Origin: Opitutus sp.
GTDB taxonomy: Bacteria > Verrucomicrobiota > Verrucomicrobiia > Opitutales > Opitutaceae
Direction: 5' to 3'
Length of the DNA stretch: 64,000 bases
NCBI GenBank assembly: GCA_009695305.1
Contig: SIBG01000007.1
Location: 1-64,000, forward strand
In this document: piece by piece, positions 34,893-46,640 of the stretch
Numbering within the stretch: the first letter of the stretch is position 1
Layout of the letters: every line of letters starts with the position of its first letter
Made by a program: the position numbers and the translations under genes
The notes under the pieces: generated by a model
What the model saw: the letters and a program-made list of their open reading frames with translations, nothing else
Database searches by the model: none
Told to the model about the DNA's origin: nothing

Positions 34893-35761
34893 GGCGAACG
34901 CGGCAGCCCCTTCGAACTCATCGCCCGCAATCTCGCCGAGATTTCGATGTTTCGCGACGGTCCCGTGATGACGTGCAGCCCCGTCCAGTTCGAGACCCAC
35001 CGGCTCCTCAGGCGCTCGCCCCCTCCCTCCTGTCGCACGACGCCGGCACGCTCATCATCACCGGCATCGAAACCTTCACCACTGAGCAGCAAAAAATTCT
35101 GGGGAACCTGGTCTCCAGCCGTGAGGTATTTCTGCCGTTCGCCCGCCGCTTTCGGCTCGTGCTCGCTACCGCCGGCAACCTCTCCGACCTGGTCGAGGCC
35201 GGATCATTCGAAGATACCCTTTTCTACAAGATCAGTTCGCTCTCCCTGACGGTGCCGGCGCTGCGCGAAGTCCGCGGCGACATCCTGGCCAACGCCCAAC
35301 ATATCCTCGACGAGCATCGCTCCGCCACCAACGCCTCCGCGCCGTTCACCCTGACGCCCGACGCCGCCGCCTGGCTTGAAGCCCAAGACTGGCCGGGCAA
35401 TTATGGACATCTCTCGCGCCTCCTGCGCGCCGCCGCCGTTGATTCCCGCGGCCCCGAACTCGACGTGCCGGTCTTGGAAGCTGAAATCCGCGCCAGCGAA
35501 AGAGAACTCGTCCACCACGAACCCGCGCCTCTCCCCATCGCCGAAGCCGCCACTCCTGCTCCACCGGAGGAAATATCCGTGCCGGTTCCCGTGCTCACCG
35601 CGGTCGCCACCGCGGCCCCCGCACCCCGCCTGGTCGCTCCTGTCTCATCAATCAGCCCCCTCGCCGCGCGCAGCGCCTTCCGTCCGGCCTCGAGCTCTTA
35701 CGATTTTATTCAGCGCCTCGCCCGGTCCCTCGCCGCGGCCGAAGCCAGCACGGCGGCTTGA
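34893..35761 (+). pseudogene. Truncated, frameshifted sigma-54-activator-like AAA protein
   Basis: The plus strand encodes 'ERGSPFELIARNLAEISMFR' and 'DGPVMTCSPVQFETH', then after a frameshift near 35005-35025 'LAPSLLSHDAGTLIITGIET'. Then come 'FRLVLATAGNLSDLVEAGSF', 'EDTLFYKISSLSLTVPALRE' and 'VRGDILANAQHILDEHR', matching the second half of a sigma-54 AAA+ domain. The Walker A, GAFTGA loop and N-terminal domain are missing. An Ala/Pro linker and a terminal helix follow to the stop at 35761. The left edge abuts the antisense LuxR fragment. Confidence 0.65.
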
Positions 35762-35963
35762 GCCGGCCGCGCGCCGCGCGGCGTCAACCGGCCGCTCGCC
35801 CGAGTTCTCTTTTGGCGAATCCCTTCAATCGCCTTGAGTCGCGCACCCACGCGCCCAGTGTCATTCGAGTCAATCAGAGGAGGTGGCGGAGTTCGCTCCC
35901 CGTCATTTCGCATTCGCCTATCACCTAGATCATCCTGAACGTCGCCGCTCTCTTTCTCGTCCC

Positions 35964-36704
35964 ATGTCTCTCCGACCGTCCAGCGACCACCGCCTCCCAG
36001 CTTCCGGGAAAAACTATGTTCATGATCCGGCCAAAGGGGAGATCCGCGTGTCCGACGGCCGCCGCGTTGCCGCCTATTCCGAAGTGTTTATCCGCCACCT
36101 GCACGACGACCTAACCCAGGAGTCCGGCGACGGTGCCCGGCAGGTGCTCTACCAATGCGGCTACGAGTGGGGGTTGCAGGAGATGGTGGACCTCGCGCAT
36201 CGGCTCCGCGCAAAACCCGGCGACGGCACCCAGGATCTTTGGTAAATGGACGCCAAGTCCGTCCTCGAATCATGGTGGTCGCCGCTCGCCGCCGCCGGCT
36301 GGGGCGCATGGACCCTCGATCTCTCGGTGCAAAGCCGGGGTCTCACTTTTGTTGAAATCCGGTCCATCATGGTCGCCACCGCGCTGGCCCGCGCGGTCGA
36401 GCCGGCTCGCGCCGCTCCGGCCGAGCCCGCCTGCCACCTCTACGCCGGTCTGTTCGCCGCCGCCGCAAGTTTTCTCGGACGCGCCGAGCGCCACGCCGTC
36501 GAGGTGCAGTGTGCGGCGCAAGGCCACGCCACGTGCCGGTTCGTCATCGGACCTGGCCGGCAGATCGACGAAGCTGAGGGCTGGCGCAAGCAAGGCGTCA
36601 GCGCCGACGACATCCGCACGCGCCTCAGCGCCGCCCCGGTGGCCGCGCCCGCCGCCAAGGTCACCGCCGCCAACCTCTTCAAGAAAACTCCCGCCAAGAA
36701 GTAA
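35964..36704 (+). pseudogene. V4R-domain protein split by an in-frame TAA
   Basis: Two frames, 35964-36245 (93 residues) and 36246-36704 (152 residues), are in the same register and separated only by TAA at 36243-36245, directly followed by ATG. Together they match the layout of the intact V4R gene next door: 'ARQVLYQCGYEWGLQEMVDL' before the stop, then 'MDAKSVLESWWSPLAAAGWG' and the V4R end 'VEVQCAAQGHATCRFVIGP' after it. A single CAA-to-TAA change would explain it. The TAAATG junction could let ribosomes restart and make two subunits, so partial function is conceivable. A Lys/Ala-rich tail ends the second part. Confidence 0.65.
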
Positions 36705-36713
36705 GCGTTCCGC

Positions 36714-37364
36714 ATGCCGCCACCCGACGACAATTCTGCCACCCCCTCGCCCGGCCAGCTCTTTGCCGGACGTGAGTTCTCGCGGGACGAGGCGGCGGGC
36801 ACGGTGACCTCGCCCGCAGGTGAGCGCGTCGTGTTCGCCGGCGACGGATTTTCCCGCGCACTCCGCCACGTGCTCGAGGCCGAAAAGCCCGGCACCTGGT
36901 CGGCCACGCTCGCCCGGTCCGGGTCTGGCTGCGGCCGGCAACTTGCCGTCAGTCTCGATCGTGAGCTCGCCCGTCTCGGCCAGCCCGCGCTGGACGCCAT
37001 CCCGCTCGAATCCTGCCTCGGCTTTATCGAACATTATTTCGCCACCCATGGCTTGGGGTTGCTGACGAGCGACCTCTCAGACGCCGCCGACCACGGCTTG
37101 GTGGTCGCACGGCTCACCCGCGGATATTTTCCTGAAATTCTGCCGCACGCGGACGGCTTGGTCGATGCCCTCCCGGCTGGATTGTTGCAGGGCTTTTTCG
37201 AACACGTCAGCGGCCAGACCCTCGGCTGCCTCGAGATTGCCTGCGCCCATTTAGGCGTCCCCCACTGCACTTTCGTGATTGCGACGTCGGACCGGCTCGA
37301 CCCCGTGGCCCCGCTCGCCGGCCGGGAAAGCGCCGAGGCCATCCTCGCGCAGCTTCGCACCTGA
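36714..37364 (+). CDS. V4R-domain protein
   Basis: The 216-residue protein ends in a V4R (4-vinyl-reductase-type small-molecule-binding) domain: 'LQGFFEHVSGQTLGCLEIAC' and 'AHLGVPHCTFVIATSDRLD' with the conserved cysteines. The front has 'FSRDEAAGTVTSPAGERVVF' and 'SGSGCGRQLAVSLDRELARL'. V4R domains bind hydrocarbons or tetrapyrrole-like ligands and are often sensory. It is nine bases after the split paralogue, in a tandem arrangement. No output domain is attached, so it may signal to a separate protein. Confidence 0.7.
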   Translation: MPPPDDNSATPSPGQLFAGREFSRDEAAGTVTSPAGERVVFAGDGFSRALRHVLEAEKPGTWSATLARSGSGCGRQLAVSLDRELARLGQPALDAIPLESCLGFIEHYFATHGLGLLTSDLSDAADHGLVVARLTRGYFPEILPHADGLVDALPAGLLQGFFEHVSGQTLGCLEIACAHLGVPHCTFVIATSDRLDPVAPLAGRESAEAILAQLRT

Positions 37365-37411
37365 GCCCCCGCGCCGGCGTCCAGGCGACCCGCCGCGTCC
37401 CTCGCGGGCCC

Positions 37412-40863
<3,452 letters not shown>

Positions 40864-40871
40864 CCAATCGT

Positions 40872-40946
40872 TCCCGTTCTCCTAATCGTTCTCGTTCTCG
40901 AGAGCGAAACAGGGAGAACGATTACGAGAACGAAAAAAGAGAACGA
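40872..40946. repeat. 'cgttctcgtaatcg' inverted phrase repeat
   Basis: The gyrB-gyrA gap holds repeated words: ctaatcgttctcgttctcg on the left and gagaacgattacgagaacg on the right, opposing each other around gagagcgaaacagg, with one more gagaacgat copy at the end. It can form a hairpin in the gyrBA transcript just before the gyrA start. Confidence 0.7.
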
Positions 40947-40954
40947 TTTTATCC

Positions 40955-43450
40955 GTGTATACCGCCAACGAAAAACTCTCCTCGGCCAACATCACCGACA
41001 TCATGCAGACGGCCTACATCGAATACTCGATGTCGGTCATCATCTCGCGCGCCCTGCCCGACGCGCGCGACGGCCTGAAGCCCGTGCAACGCCGCGTGCT
41101 CTACGCGATGCTCCGGGAGGGCCTCGTCCACAACCGCCCGTTCGACAAGTGCGCCGGCGTCGTCGGCGAGGTGCTGAAAAATTATCATCCCCACGGCGAC
41201 TCGTCCGTTTACGATACGCTCGTCCGCATGGCGCAGCCGTGGGTCATGCGCTACCCGCTGATCGATCCGCAGGGCAACTTCGGCTCCGTCGACGGCGATC
41301 CGCCCGCCGCCTATCGTTACACCGAGGCCCGCCTCAAGGACATCGCCGAGGATCTACTCAAGGACATCGAGGAGGACACGGTCGACTTCGTCCCCAACTA
41401 CAAGGAGTCCACCACCGAGCCCACCGTCCTCCCGTCTGCGCTGCCGAATCTTTTGATGAACGGCTCGACCGGCATCGCCGTCGGCATGACGACGAACATC
41501 CCGCCGCACAATCTCGACGAGATCATCGCCGCCACCTTCGCCATCATCGACAACCCGCGTATCTCCGTCGACGACCTCTGTAACATCGTCCAGGGCCCCG
41601 ACTATCCCACCGGCGGCATCATCTCCGGCCGCGAGGGCATTCTCAGTTATTTGAAGACCGGCAAGGGCATCGTCCGCACGCGCGGCAAGGCTCACACCGA
41701 GGAGCTCAAGGGCGGCATGGAGCAGATCGTCATCACGGAGATTCCGTATAACGTTAACCGCAACACCCTCGTTCTCCGCATCGCCGAGCTCGTCGGGGAA
41801 AAATTGATCGACGGCATCCGCGACCTCCGTGACGAGTCCGACGAAAACACCCGCATCGTCATCGAGCTGAAACGCGGCGAGCAGGCCAAGGTCGTCATCA
41901 ACCAGCTTTTTCAGAAAACGGCCCTCGAATCCTCCTTCGGCGTCACGCTCCTCGCGCTCGACAAGAAGCGCCCGAAGCAGATGAACATCAAGGAACTCAT
42001 CGAGTGCTACATCGAGCACCGCCGTGACGTCGTCACGCGCCGCACGAAGTTCCGCCTCAAGGAGGCCGAGGATCGCGCGCACATTCTCGAAGGCTACATC
42101 ATCGCCCTCGATAACCTTGACGACTTCGTCAAAATCATCCGCGCGTCGCAGAATCGCGAAGAGGCCAAAGTGAGATTGATGGCGAAATATCCGCTCTCCG
42201 AGCGCCAGACCGACGCCATTCTCGAACTCCGCCTCTACCAACTCACCGGCCTCGAGCGCGGCAAGATCGAGGCGGAATATCTCGCGCTGGAAAAACTCAT
42301 TCTTGAGCTCCGCGCCATTCTGGAGTCCGAGGCCATTTTGATGGCTCTGATCAAGAAGGAACTCGGCGAGATGAAGGCGAAGTATTCCTCGCCCCGCCGC
42401 ACCGAGATCGTCGGCGCCGCCGGCGATTTCCGGATGGAGGATGTCATCCCGAACGAGGGCTGCGTCATCACCGTCTCCCACCTCGGTTTCATCAAGCGCA
42501 CACCCGTCTCCGACTACCGCTCGCAGAAACGCGGCGGCAAGGGCGTCATCGGCGCCGAGACTTACGAGGAGGATTTCGTGGAGAACCTCTTCACGGCCTC
42601 CACCCACGATTACATTCTCTTCCTCACGAGCACCGGCCAGTGCCATGCGAAGAAAGTCTACGATGTCCCCGAGGGCACGCGCACCTCGAAGGGGAAATCC
42701 GTCTCGTCGTTCCTCCGCCTCGCCGAGGCCGAGAAGATCGCCGCGATGCTGTGTGTGAAAGATTTCGAGCCGGGGAAATTCCTCGTGATGGTCACCCGCG
42801 GCGGCGTCACGAAGAAAACCAGCCTCACCGACTACGCCAACACCACCCGCGAAGGCGGCCTCATTGGCATCAACCTCGAGGCCGGCGATGCGCTCGTCGG
42901 TTGCGTGCTCACCAACGGCGAAAACGAAATCATTCTCATCAGCCACAAGGGCCAGGCCGTGCGTTTCAACGAAAGCGATCTTCGCGACCAGGGTCGCGGC
43001 ACCATGGGGGTGACGGGCATGCGTTTCAAATACGACGCCGATTTCGTCAAGGCCATCGAGGTCTGCAATCCCGCCGCCCGCCTGCTCGTGGCGCGCGAGG
43101 ATGGCATCGGCAAACGCACTCCGTTCGAGGACTACCGCCTCACCAGCCGCGGCGGCTCTGGTGTCATCGCGATCGATCTACCCGAGGACGGCTCCGTCAA
43201 CGTCGCCGGCGCGCTCAGCGTCAGCGACACCGACGAGGTCATGCTCCTCACGGCGAAAGGCCAGAGCATCCGCACGCGCGTGCACGAAATCCGCGAAACC
43301 GGCCGCGGCGCGAAAGGCGTCCGCCTGGTTTCGTTGGAGCCGGGGGACAAACTCCTCGGCATCGCGCGCATCGTCGAAAGCGCCGAGGAGCAGGAAGCCG
43401 CCGCCAACGGGGCGGGCGACGACGCTCCCGCCCCGCCACCCACCGCGTAA
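40955..43450 (+). CDS. gyrA: DNA gyrase subunit A
   Basis: The 831-residue subunit cuts and rejoins DNA. Near the start is 'YIEYSMSVIISRALPDARDG'. The quinolone region is 'KNYHPHGDSSVYDTLVRMAQ', with the E. coli Ser83 and Asp87 equivalents kept. The catalytic tyrosine is in 'AAYRYTEARLKDIAEDLL'. The C-terminal pinwheel has six blades; a GyrA-box-like element is 'RSQKRGGKGVIGAE', with further blade repeats such as 'DQGRGTMGVTGMRF' and 'TSRGGSGVIAIDLP'. The start is GTG 40955, supported by 'ANITDIMQTAYIEYSMS' alignment. It shares an operon with gyrB. Confidence 0.97.
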   Translation: MYTANEKLSSANITDIMQTAYIEYSMSVIISRALPDARDGLKPVQRRVLYAMLREGLVHNRPFDKCAGVVGEVLKNYHPHGDSSVYDTLVRMAQPWVMRYPLIDPQGNFGSVDGDPPAAYRYTEARLKDIAEDLLKDIEEDTVDFVPNYKESTTEPTVLPSALPNLLMNGSTGIAVGMTTNIPPHNLDEIIAATFAIIDNPRISVDDLCNIVQGPDYPTGGIISGREGILSYLKTGKGIVRTRGKAHTEELKGGMEQIVITEIPYNVNRNTLVLRIAELVGEKLIDGIRDLRDESDENTRIVIELKRGEQAKVVINQLFQKTALESSFGVTLLALDKKRPKQMNIKELIECYIEHRRDVVTRRTKFRLKEAEDRAHILEGYIIALDNLDDFVKIIRASQNREEAKVRLMAKYPLSERQTDAILELRLYQLTGLERGKIEAEYLALEKLILELRAILESEAILMALIKKELGEMKAKYSSPRRTEIVGAAGDFRMEDVIPNEGCVITVSHLGFIKRTPVSDYRSQKRGGKGVIGAETYEEDFVENLFTASTHDYILFLTSTGQCHAKKVYDVPEGTRTSKGKSVSSFLRLAEAEKIAAMLCVKDFEPGKFLVMVTRGGVTKKTSLTDYANTTREGGLIGINLEAGDALVGCVLTNGENEIILISHKGQAVRFNESDLRDQGRGTMGVTGMRFKYDADFVKAIEVCNPAARLLVAREDGIGKRTPFEDYRLTSRGGSGVIAIDLPEDGSVNVAGALSVSDTDEVMLLTAKGQSIRTRVHEIRETGRGAKGVRLVSLEPGDKLLGIARIVESAEEQEAAANGAGDDAPAPPPTA

Positions 43451-43490
43451 ACGGCGCGGCGGAGTCTGGCGAGTGCCGCAAAAGCCGTTT

Positions 43491-43584
43491 GTCATTCTGA
43501 GCGAAGCGAAGAATCCAGTGCGATGATCGCAGCCTGCAAAGCATCCGACATCCAAAGGGACGTCTGCACATCGCTCAGAATGAC
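43491..43584. repeat. REPIN-like inverted doublet, 'gtcattctgagc' type
   Basis: gtcattctgagcgaagcgaa begins the left arm and tcgctcagaatgac (43571-43584) ends the right arm; the outer 14 bases pair perfectly. Total length is 94 bp, identical to the copy at 10834-10927. It fills the gap between gyrA and the convergent hypothetical gene. Confidence 0.8.
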
Positions 43585-43617
43585 AGGCTTTCATTGAATC
43601 TGAAGACCCTCCCCGGC

Positions 43618-44211
43618 CTATTTTCCTCCGCCAACTTTCATCACGCGCACGCGCGCGTTTACGCCCTCGATCTCCAGCCAGAATCCGCCGAACGACGCCG
43701 GCCGGATGGTCGCCTTCGGGCGGGACATCGGCGGGGTGTAGTAGCCATCGCTGTTGGCCACCACCTGCCAGCGCTCGCCGTTTTCCAGCGTCAGGATGGT
43801 CCGACTCTGCCAGCCCGCAAAGTCGCCCACGATCCGGCTCTCCGTGGCCGCATATTCCACCGCGGTCCCGGGCGTGAGCATCACCTTGGCCTTCTGCAGC
43901 AATCCACCGTCGCTCTTCTTCTCCTTGGCCGTCACCGCGGCGTGCGCCACCTGCACCGCCGCAACCTCGCGCTGCGCGGCGGCCAATGCGCCGGTCTTGT
44001 AATCGCGCACGAGGGTGTCGAGGCGGGCGAGTTCCTCGGGCGAAAGCTTCGCGAGCCCCGCCGCGGAAAAATCCGCCGCGCGCACCGTCTTGGAAAAATT
44101 CTCGTCCGCCGCCGGTGCCGCCCGTGCGTCGGCCGGACCTAAACCTGTCGCCCGGGCCGAATCTGCCACCAGCGCCGCGCCCATGCATCCGATCACCAGA
44201 AATCGTTTCAT
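43618..44211 (-). CDS. Exported hypothetical protein
   Basis: The 197-residue protein has a signal peptide ('MKRFLVIGCMGAALVADSAR'), a helical middle ('LAKLSPEELARLDTLVRDYK'; 'AQREVAAVQVAHAAVTAKEK') and a beta-rich end with 'TILTLENGERWQVVANSDGY' and 'FWLEIEGVNARVRVMKVGG'. The last part has the look of a small SH3-like or OB-like fold seen in periplasmic proteins of this phylum. I do not recognise a named family. It is convergent with gyrA and separated from it by a repeat. Confidence 0.65.
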   Translation of the reverse strand: MKRFLVIGCMGAALVADSARATGLGPADARAAPAADENFSKTVRAADFSAAGLAKLSPEELARLDTLVRDYKTGALAAAQREVAAVQVAHAAVTAKEKKSDGGLLQKAKVMLTPGTAVEYAATESRIVGDFAGWQSRTILTLENGERWQVVANSDGYYTPPMSRPKATIRPASFGGFWLEIEGVNARVRVMKVGGGK

Positions 44212-44400
44212 GCCCCTAACTCAGCGGGCGCCTCCCGCCCGCGCAACGCCATTTCTCCCCCAGCGCCTCAATCTCTTCTCGGTCCGCCTTCGTCGCCCGC
44301 TGCACTCCGCCCGGCGTCCGTTACTTCCTGCCTCCGGTTTTCCATTTTTTCTGCTTCCGCCTTTCGCTTTTCTCCTTTCACCTTTCGTTCCCATTCTCGC

Positions 44401-44871
44401 ATGGCCGGCAAAATCACCTCCCTCCTCGATCCCACCCGCATCGTGCTCACCGTCCAGAGCACCAAGCGCACCGCCGCGCTTCACGAAGTCGCCCGCCTGC
44501 TCGACGGCCACCCCGACGTCGCCAATTTCGCCGCCTTCTACGAGGAACTGCTCGCCCGCGACCGCCTCGACACCACCTGCCTCGGCAATGGCATTGCCCT
44601 CCCGCATGCGCGCACCGAGCACGTAAAAAAAATTGTCATGGCCGTCGGCCGCTGCGCCACTGCCATTCCCTTCGACGCCAATGGCGAGACCGTCCGCCTG
44701 TTTTTCGTGCTCGGCACGCCGAAGTCGAAACCCGGCGACTATCTCGCCGTCGTGAGCGCTCTCTGTAAACTCCTCCGCGACCCCGCCGACCGGGCGACTT
44801 TCCTCGCCGCCGAAACTCCCGCTGCCTTCATCGCCGCCCTCTCCGCCGTGGAGTCGAAGCTGGGCTTGTGA
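44401..44871 (+). CDS. PTS IIA domain protein (PtsN/fructose type)
   Basis: The 156-residue protein is a PTS EIIA type 2 domain. 'KITSLLDPTRIVLTVQSTKR' opens it, and the phospho-histidine is in 'LGNGIALPHARTEHVKKIVM' near 64-70. 'TVRLFFVLGTPKSKPGDYLA' near 100 and the terminal 'FLAAETPAAFIAALSAVESK' complete the fold. With no EIIB/C nearby it is probably regulatory, as PtsN is. The 189-bp upstream gap is pyrimidine-rich for about 50 bases before ATG 44401 ('tttctcctttcacctttcg'). Confidence 0.88.
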   Translation: MAGKITSLLDPTRIVLTVQSTKRTAALHEVARLLDGHPDVANFAAFYEELLARDRLDTTCLGNGIALPHARTEHVKKIVMAVGRCATAIPFDANGETVRLFFVLGTPKSKPGDYLAVVSALCKLLRDPADRATFLAAETPAAFIAALSAVESKLGL

Positions 44872-45028
44872 TGACGTCGCCGACCGGCCGCCTCGTCCTT
44901 CGCACCGATTGGCCAAGCTAGGCCGGTCCCGGCAGCGGGTTTCATCGCGCCGGCGCCTCCGTTTCTTTTTTGCGTCTTCCGCGCCTTTTTGTGGTCATTC
45001 TCCCCTTGGTCCGCCACCTTCACCCCCG

Positions 45029-45997
45029 ATGATCCGCTCCTTCATCTTCAGCGACGGCAAACTCGTCGGTTCCGACCTCGAGCGCGAAGCGCTGCGGCTC
45101 GTGCGCGCCGACAAGGGCCTCCTCCTCTGGGTCGATCTGGACCAGCCCACCGACGAGGAATGGAAATTTGTCCTCGAATCCGTCTTCCAGTTTCACCCGC
45201 TCGCCATCGAGGACTGTGTCGCGCCCAACTCCCTGCCCAAGGTCGAGGATTACGAGGACTACCTCTTCATCGTCACGCACGCCGTTGATTTCACGCGCAC
45301 GGATAAATTCAATACCACCGAACTCGATCTCTTTCTCGGCCGCGATTACCTCGTCACCTTTCACCGCGAACCGCTCCGCTCAGTCACCACCCTGGTCGAC
45401 CGCATGCTGAAGGCCGCCGGCGTCGGCCCGCGCGGGCCCGACCGGATCGCCCACACGTTGCTCGACCTGTTGATCGACAACTACGCGCCCGTCCTCGACG
45501 AACTACGCACCGAACTGGAGGAACTCGAGGAGCACGTCCTCGCGCGTGATTCCACGCGCCAGACCCTGGTCACCGAACTCCTCCACGTCCGCGGCGATTT
45601 CACGCGCCTGCGCACCATCGTCCGCCCGCAGCGCGACGTGATCGAACGTCTCGCCCGGGGCGACTCAAAGCTCATCCGCGCGAAGCTGCTCCCCTACTTC
45701 CGCGACCTGCGCGACAACCTCGCCCGTCTCGAGGACACCGCCGCCAGCTACCACGAGCGCCTGATGATGGCCTTCGACATCTATCTCAACAAAGCCGCGT
45801 TCGAGGCCAACGAAGGCATCAAATTCCTGACCGCGATCACCGCGGTCACGATCCCGGTGATGGTCATCGGCACGTGGTATGGTCAGAATTTCAAGAACAT
45901 GCCGGAGCTGGAGCACGGCTACCCCTGGGCTCTCGGTTGCACCATCGTCACCACGATCCTCATGGTGATCTACCTGAGAAAGAAAAAATGGTTTTAG
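45029..45997 (+). CDS. CorA-family divalent cation transporter with GQN in place of GMN
   Basis: The 322-residue protein has the CorA layout: a cytoplasmic alpha/beta domain ('LLLWVDLDQPTDEEWKFVLE', 'HPLAIEDCVAPNSLPKVEDY'), a long helix region ('LDELRTELEELEEHVLARDS'), and two C-terminal membrane helices ('FLTAITAVTIPVMVIGTWYG' and 'YPWALGCTIVTTILMVIYLR') ending 'KKKWF'. The pore signature, normally YGMN, reads YGQN (tat ggt cag aat) followed by 'FKNMPEL'. The central Met is therefore replaced by Gln. Mg2+, Co2+ or another metal may be carried; the variant could alter selectivity. ATG 45029 is chosen for its position before the conserved fold. Confidence 0.9.
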   Translation: MIRSFIFSDGKLVGSDLEREALRLVRADKGLLLWVDLDQPTDEEWKFVLESVFQFHPLAIEDCVAPNSLPKVEDYEDYLFIVTHAVDFTRTDKFNTTELDLFLGRDYLVTFHREPLRSVTTLVDRMLKAAGVGPRGPDRIAHTLLDLLIDNYAPVLDELRTELEELEEHVLARDSTRQTLVTELLHVRGDFTRLRTIVRPQRDVIERLARGDSKLIRAKLLPYFRDLRDNLARLEDTAASYHERLMMAFDIYLNKAAFEANEGIKFLTAITAVTIPVMVIGTWYGQNFKNMPELEHGYPWALGCTIVTTILMVIYLRKKKWF

Positions 45998-46007
45998 GTC
46001 GGGCGCG

Positions 46008-46601
46008 TTATCCCGGCCGCGCCATCCACTCTTCCAGCCGCGCCTTCACCGCCGGCCACTCGGCCGCGATGATCGAAAACATCACAGTGTCGCGCACCCA
46101 GCCGTCCGGCATCACCATCTGCGAACGCAGCACGCCCTCGCGCACCGCGCCGAGCCGCGCGATCGCCGCCTGCGAGCGCTCATTGCGCGCGTCGGTTTTC
46201 AACTGCACGCGATTGCAGCCGAGCGTCTCGAACGCGTGCCGCAGCAGCAGAAACTTGCATTCGGTGTTGATTCCCGTTCGCCAAAATGCGCGCCCGTGCC
46301 ACGTCGAGCCGATCTCCACACGCTTGTCCGTGAGTGCAAGGTCGAGGTAGGTCGTGCCGCCCACCGCCTCACCCCTCGCCACGTCAACAATCGCCCAGGC
46401 GACGACATCGCCGCGCGCCGCGCCCGCCATCGCGCGCTCGAACCACGCGCGCACGGATTCACGCGGATCAGCGCGCAGCGTCGGCATCCAGCGCCAGACC
46501 TCCGCCTCGGCGCCGTGCCGCAGGAGCGAGGTCAGGTGATTTTCGCCGAGCGGCTCGAGCCGCGCGTGCCGGCCCGCCAGGGTGATTGGGGTGAGTGCCA
46601 T
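46008..46601 (-). CDS. GNAT acetyltransferase, RimJ/RimL type
   Basis: The 197-residue protein follows the RimJ/RimL pattern: 'LAGRHARLEPLGENHLTSLL' at the start, 'GEAVGGTTYLDLALTDKRVE' near 80, 'IGSTWHGRAFWRTGINTECK' near 97 and 'HAFETLGCNRVQLKTDARNE' near 120, followed by 'RSQAAIARLGAVREGVLRSQ'. These acetylate protein N-termini or small amines. It converges on the CorA-type gene with a 10-base gap and precedes the dipeptide epimerase region by position only. Confidence 0.88.
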   Translation of the reverse strand: MALTPITLAGRHARLEPLGENHLTSLLRHGAEAEVWRWMPTLRADPRESVRAWFERAMAGAARGDVVAWAIVDVARGEAVGGTTYLDLALTDKRVEIGSTWHGRAFWRTGINTECKFLLLRHAFETLGCNRVQLKTDARNERSQAAIARLGAVREGVLRSQMVMPDGWVRDTVMFSIIAAEWPAVKARLEEWMARPG

Positions 46602-46640
46602 GAAAAACAGGTTCGGTCGCCCGGGCGCACCGACGCCAGC

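Noticed and set aside
35964-36704. Programmed stop-codon readthrough or selenocysteine-type recoding in the V4R gene
   Set aside because: The stop is TAA, not TGA or TAG, and no recoding structure is seen; nonsense change or restart at the adjacent ATG is simpler.
41180-41260. Possible quinolone-resistance change in gyrA
   Set aside because: The Ser83 and Asp87 equivalents (GDSSVYD) are the normal sensitive residues.
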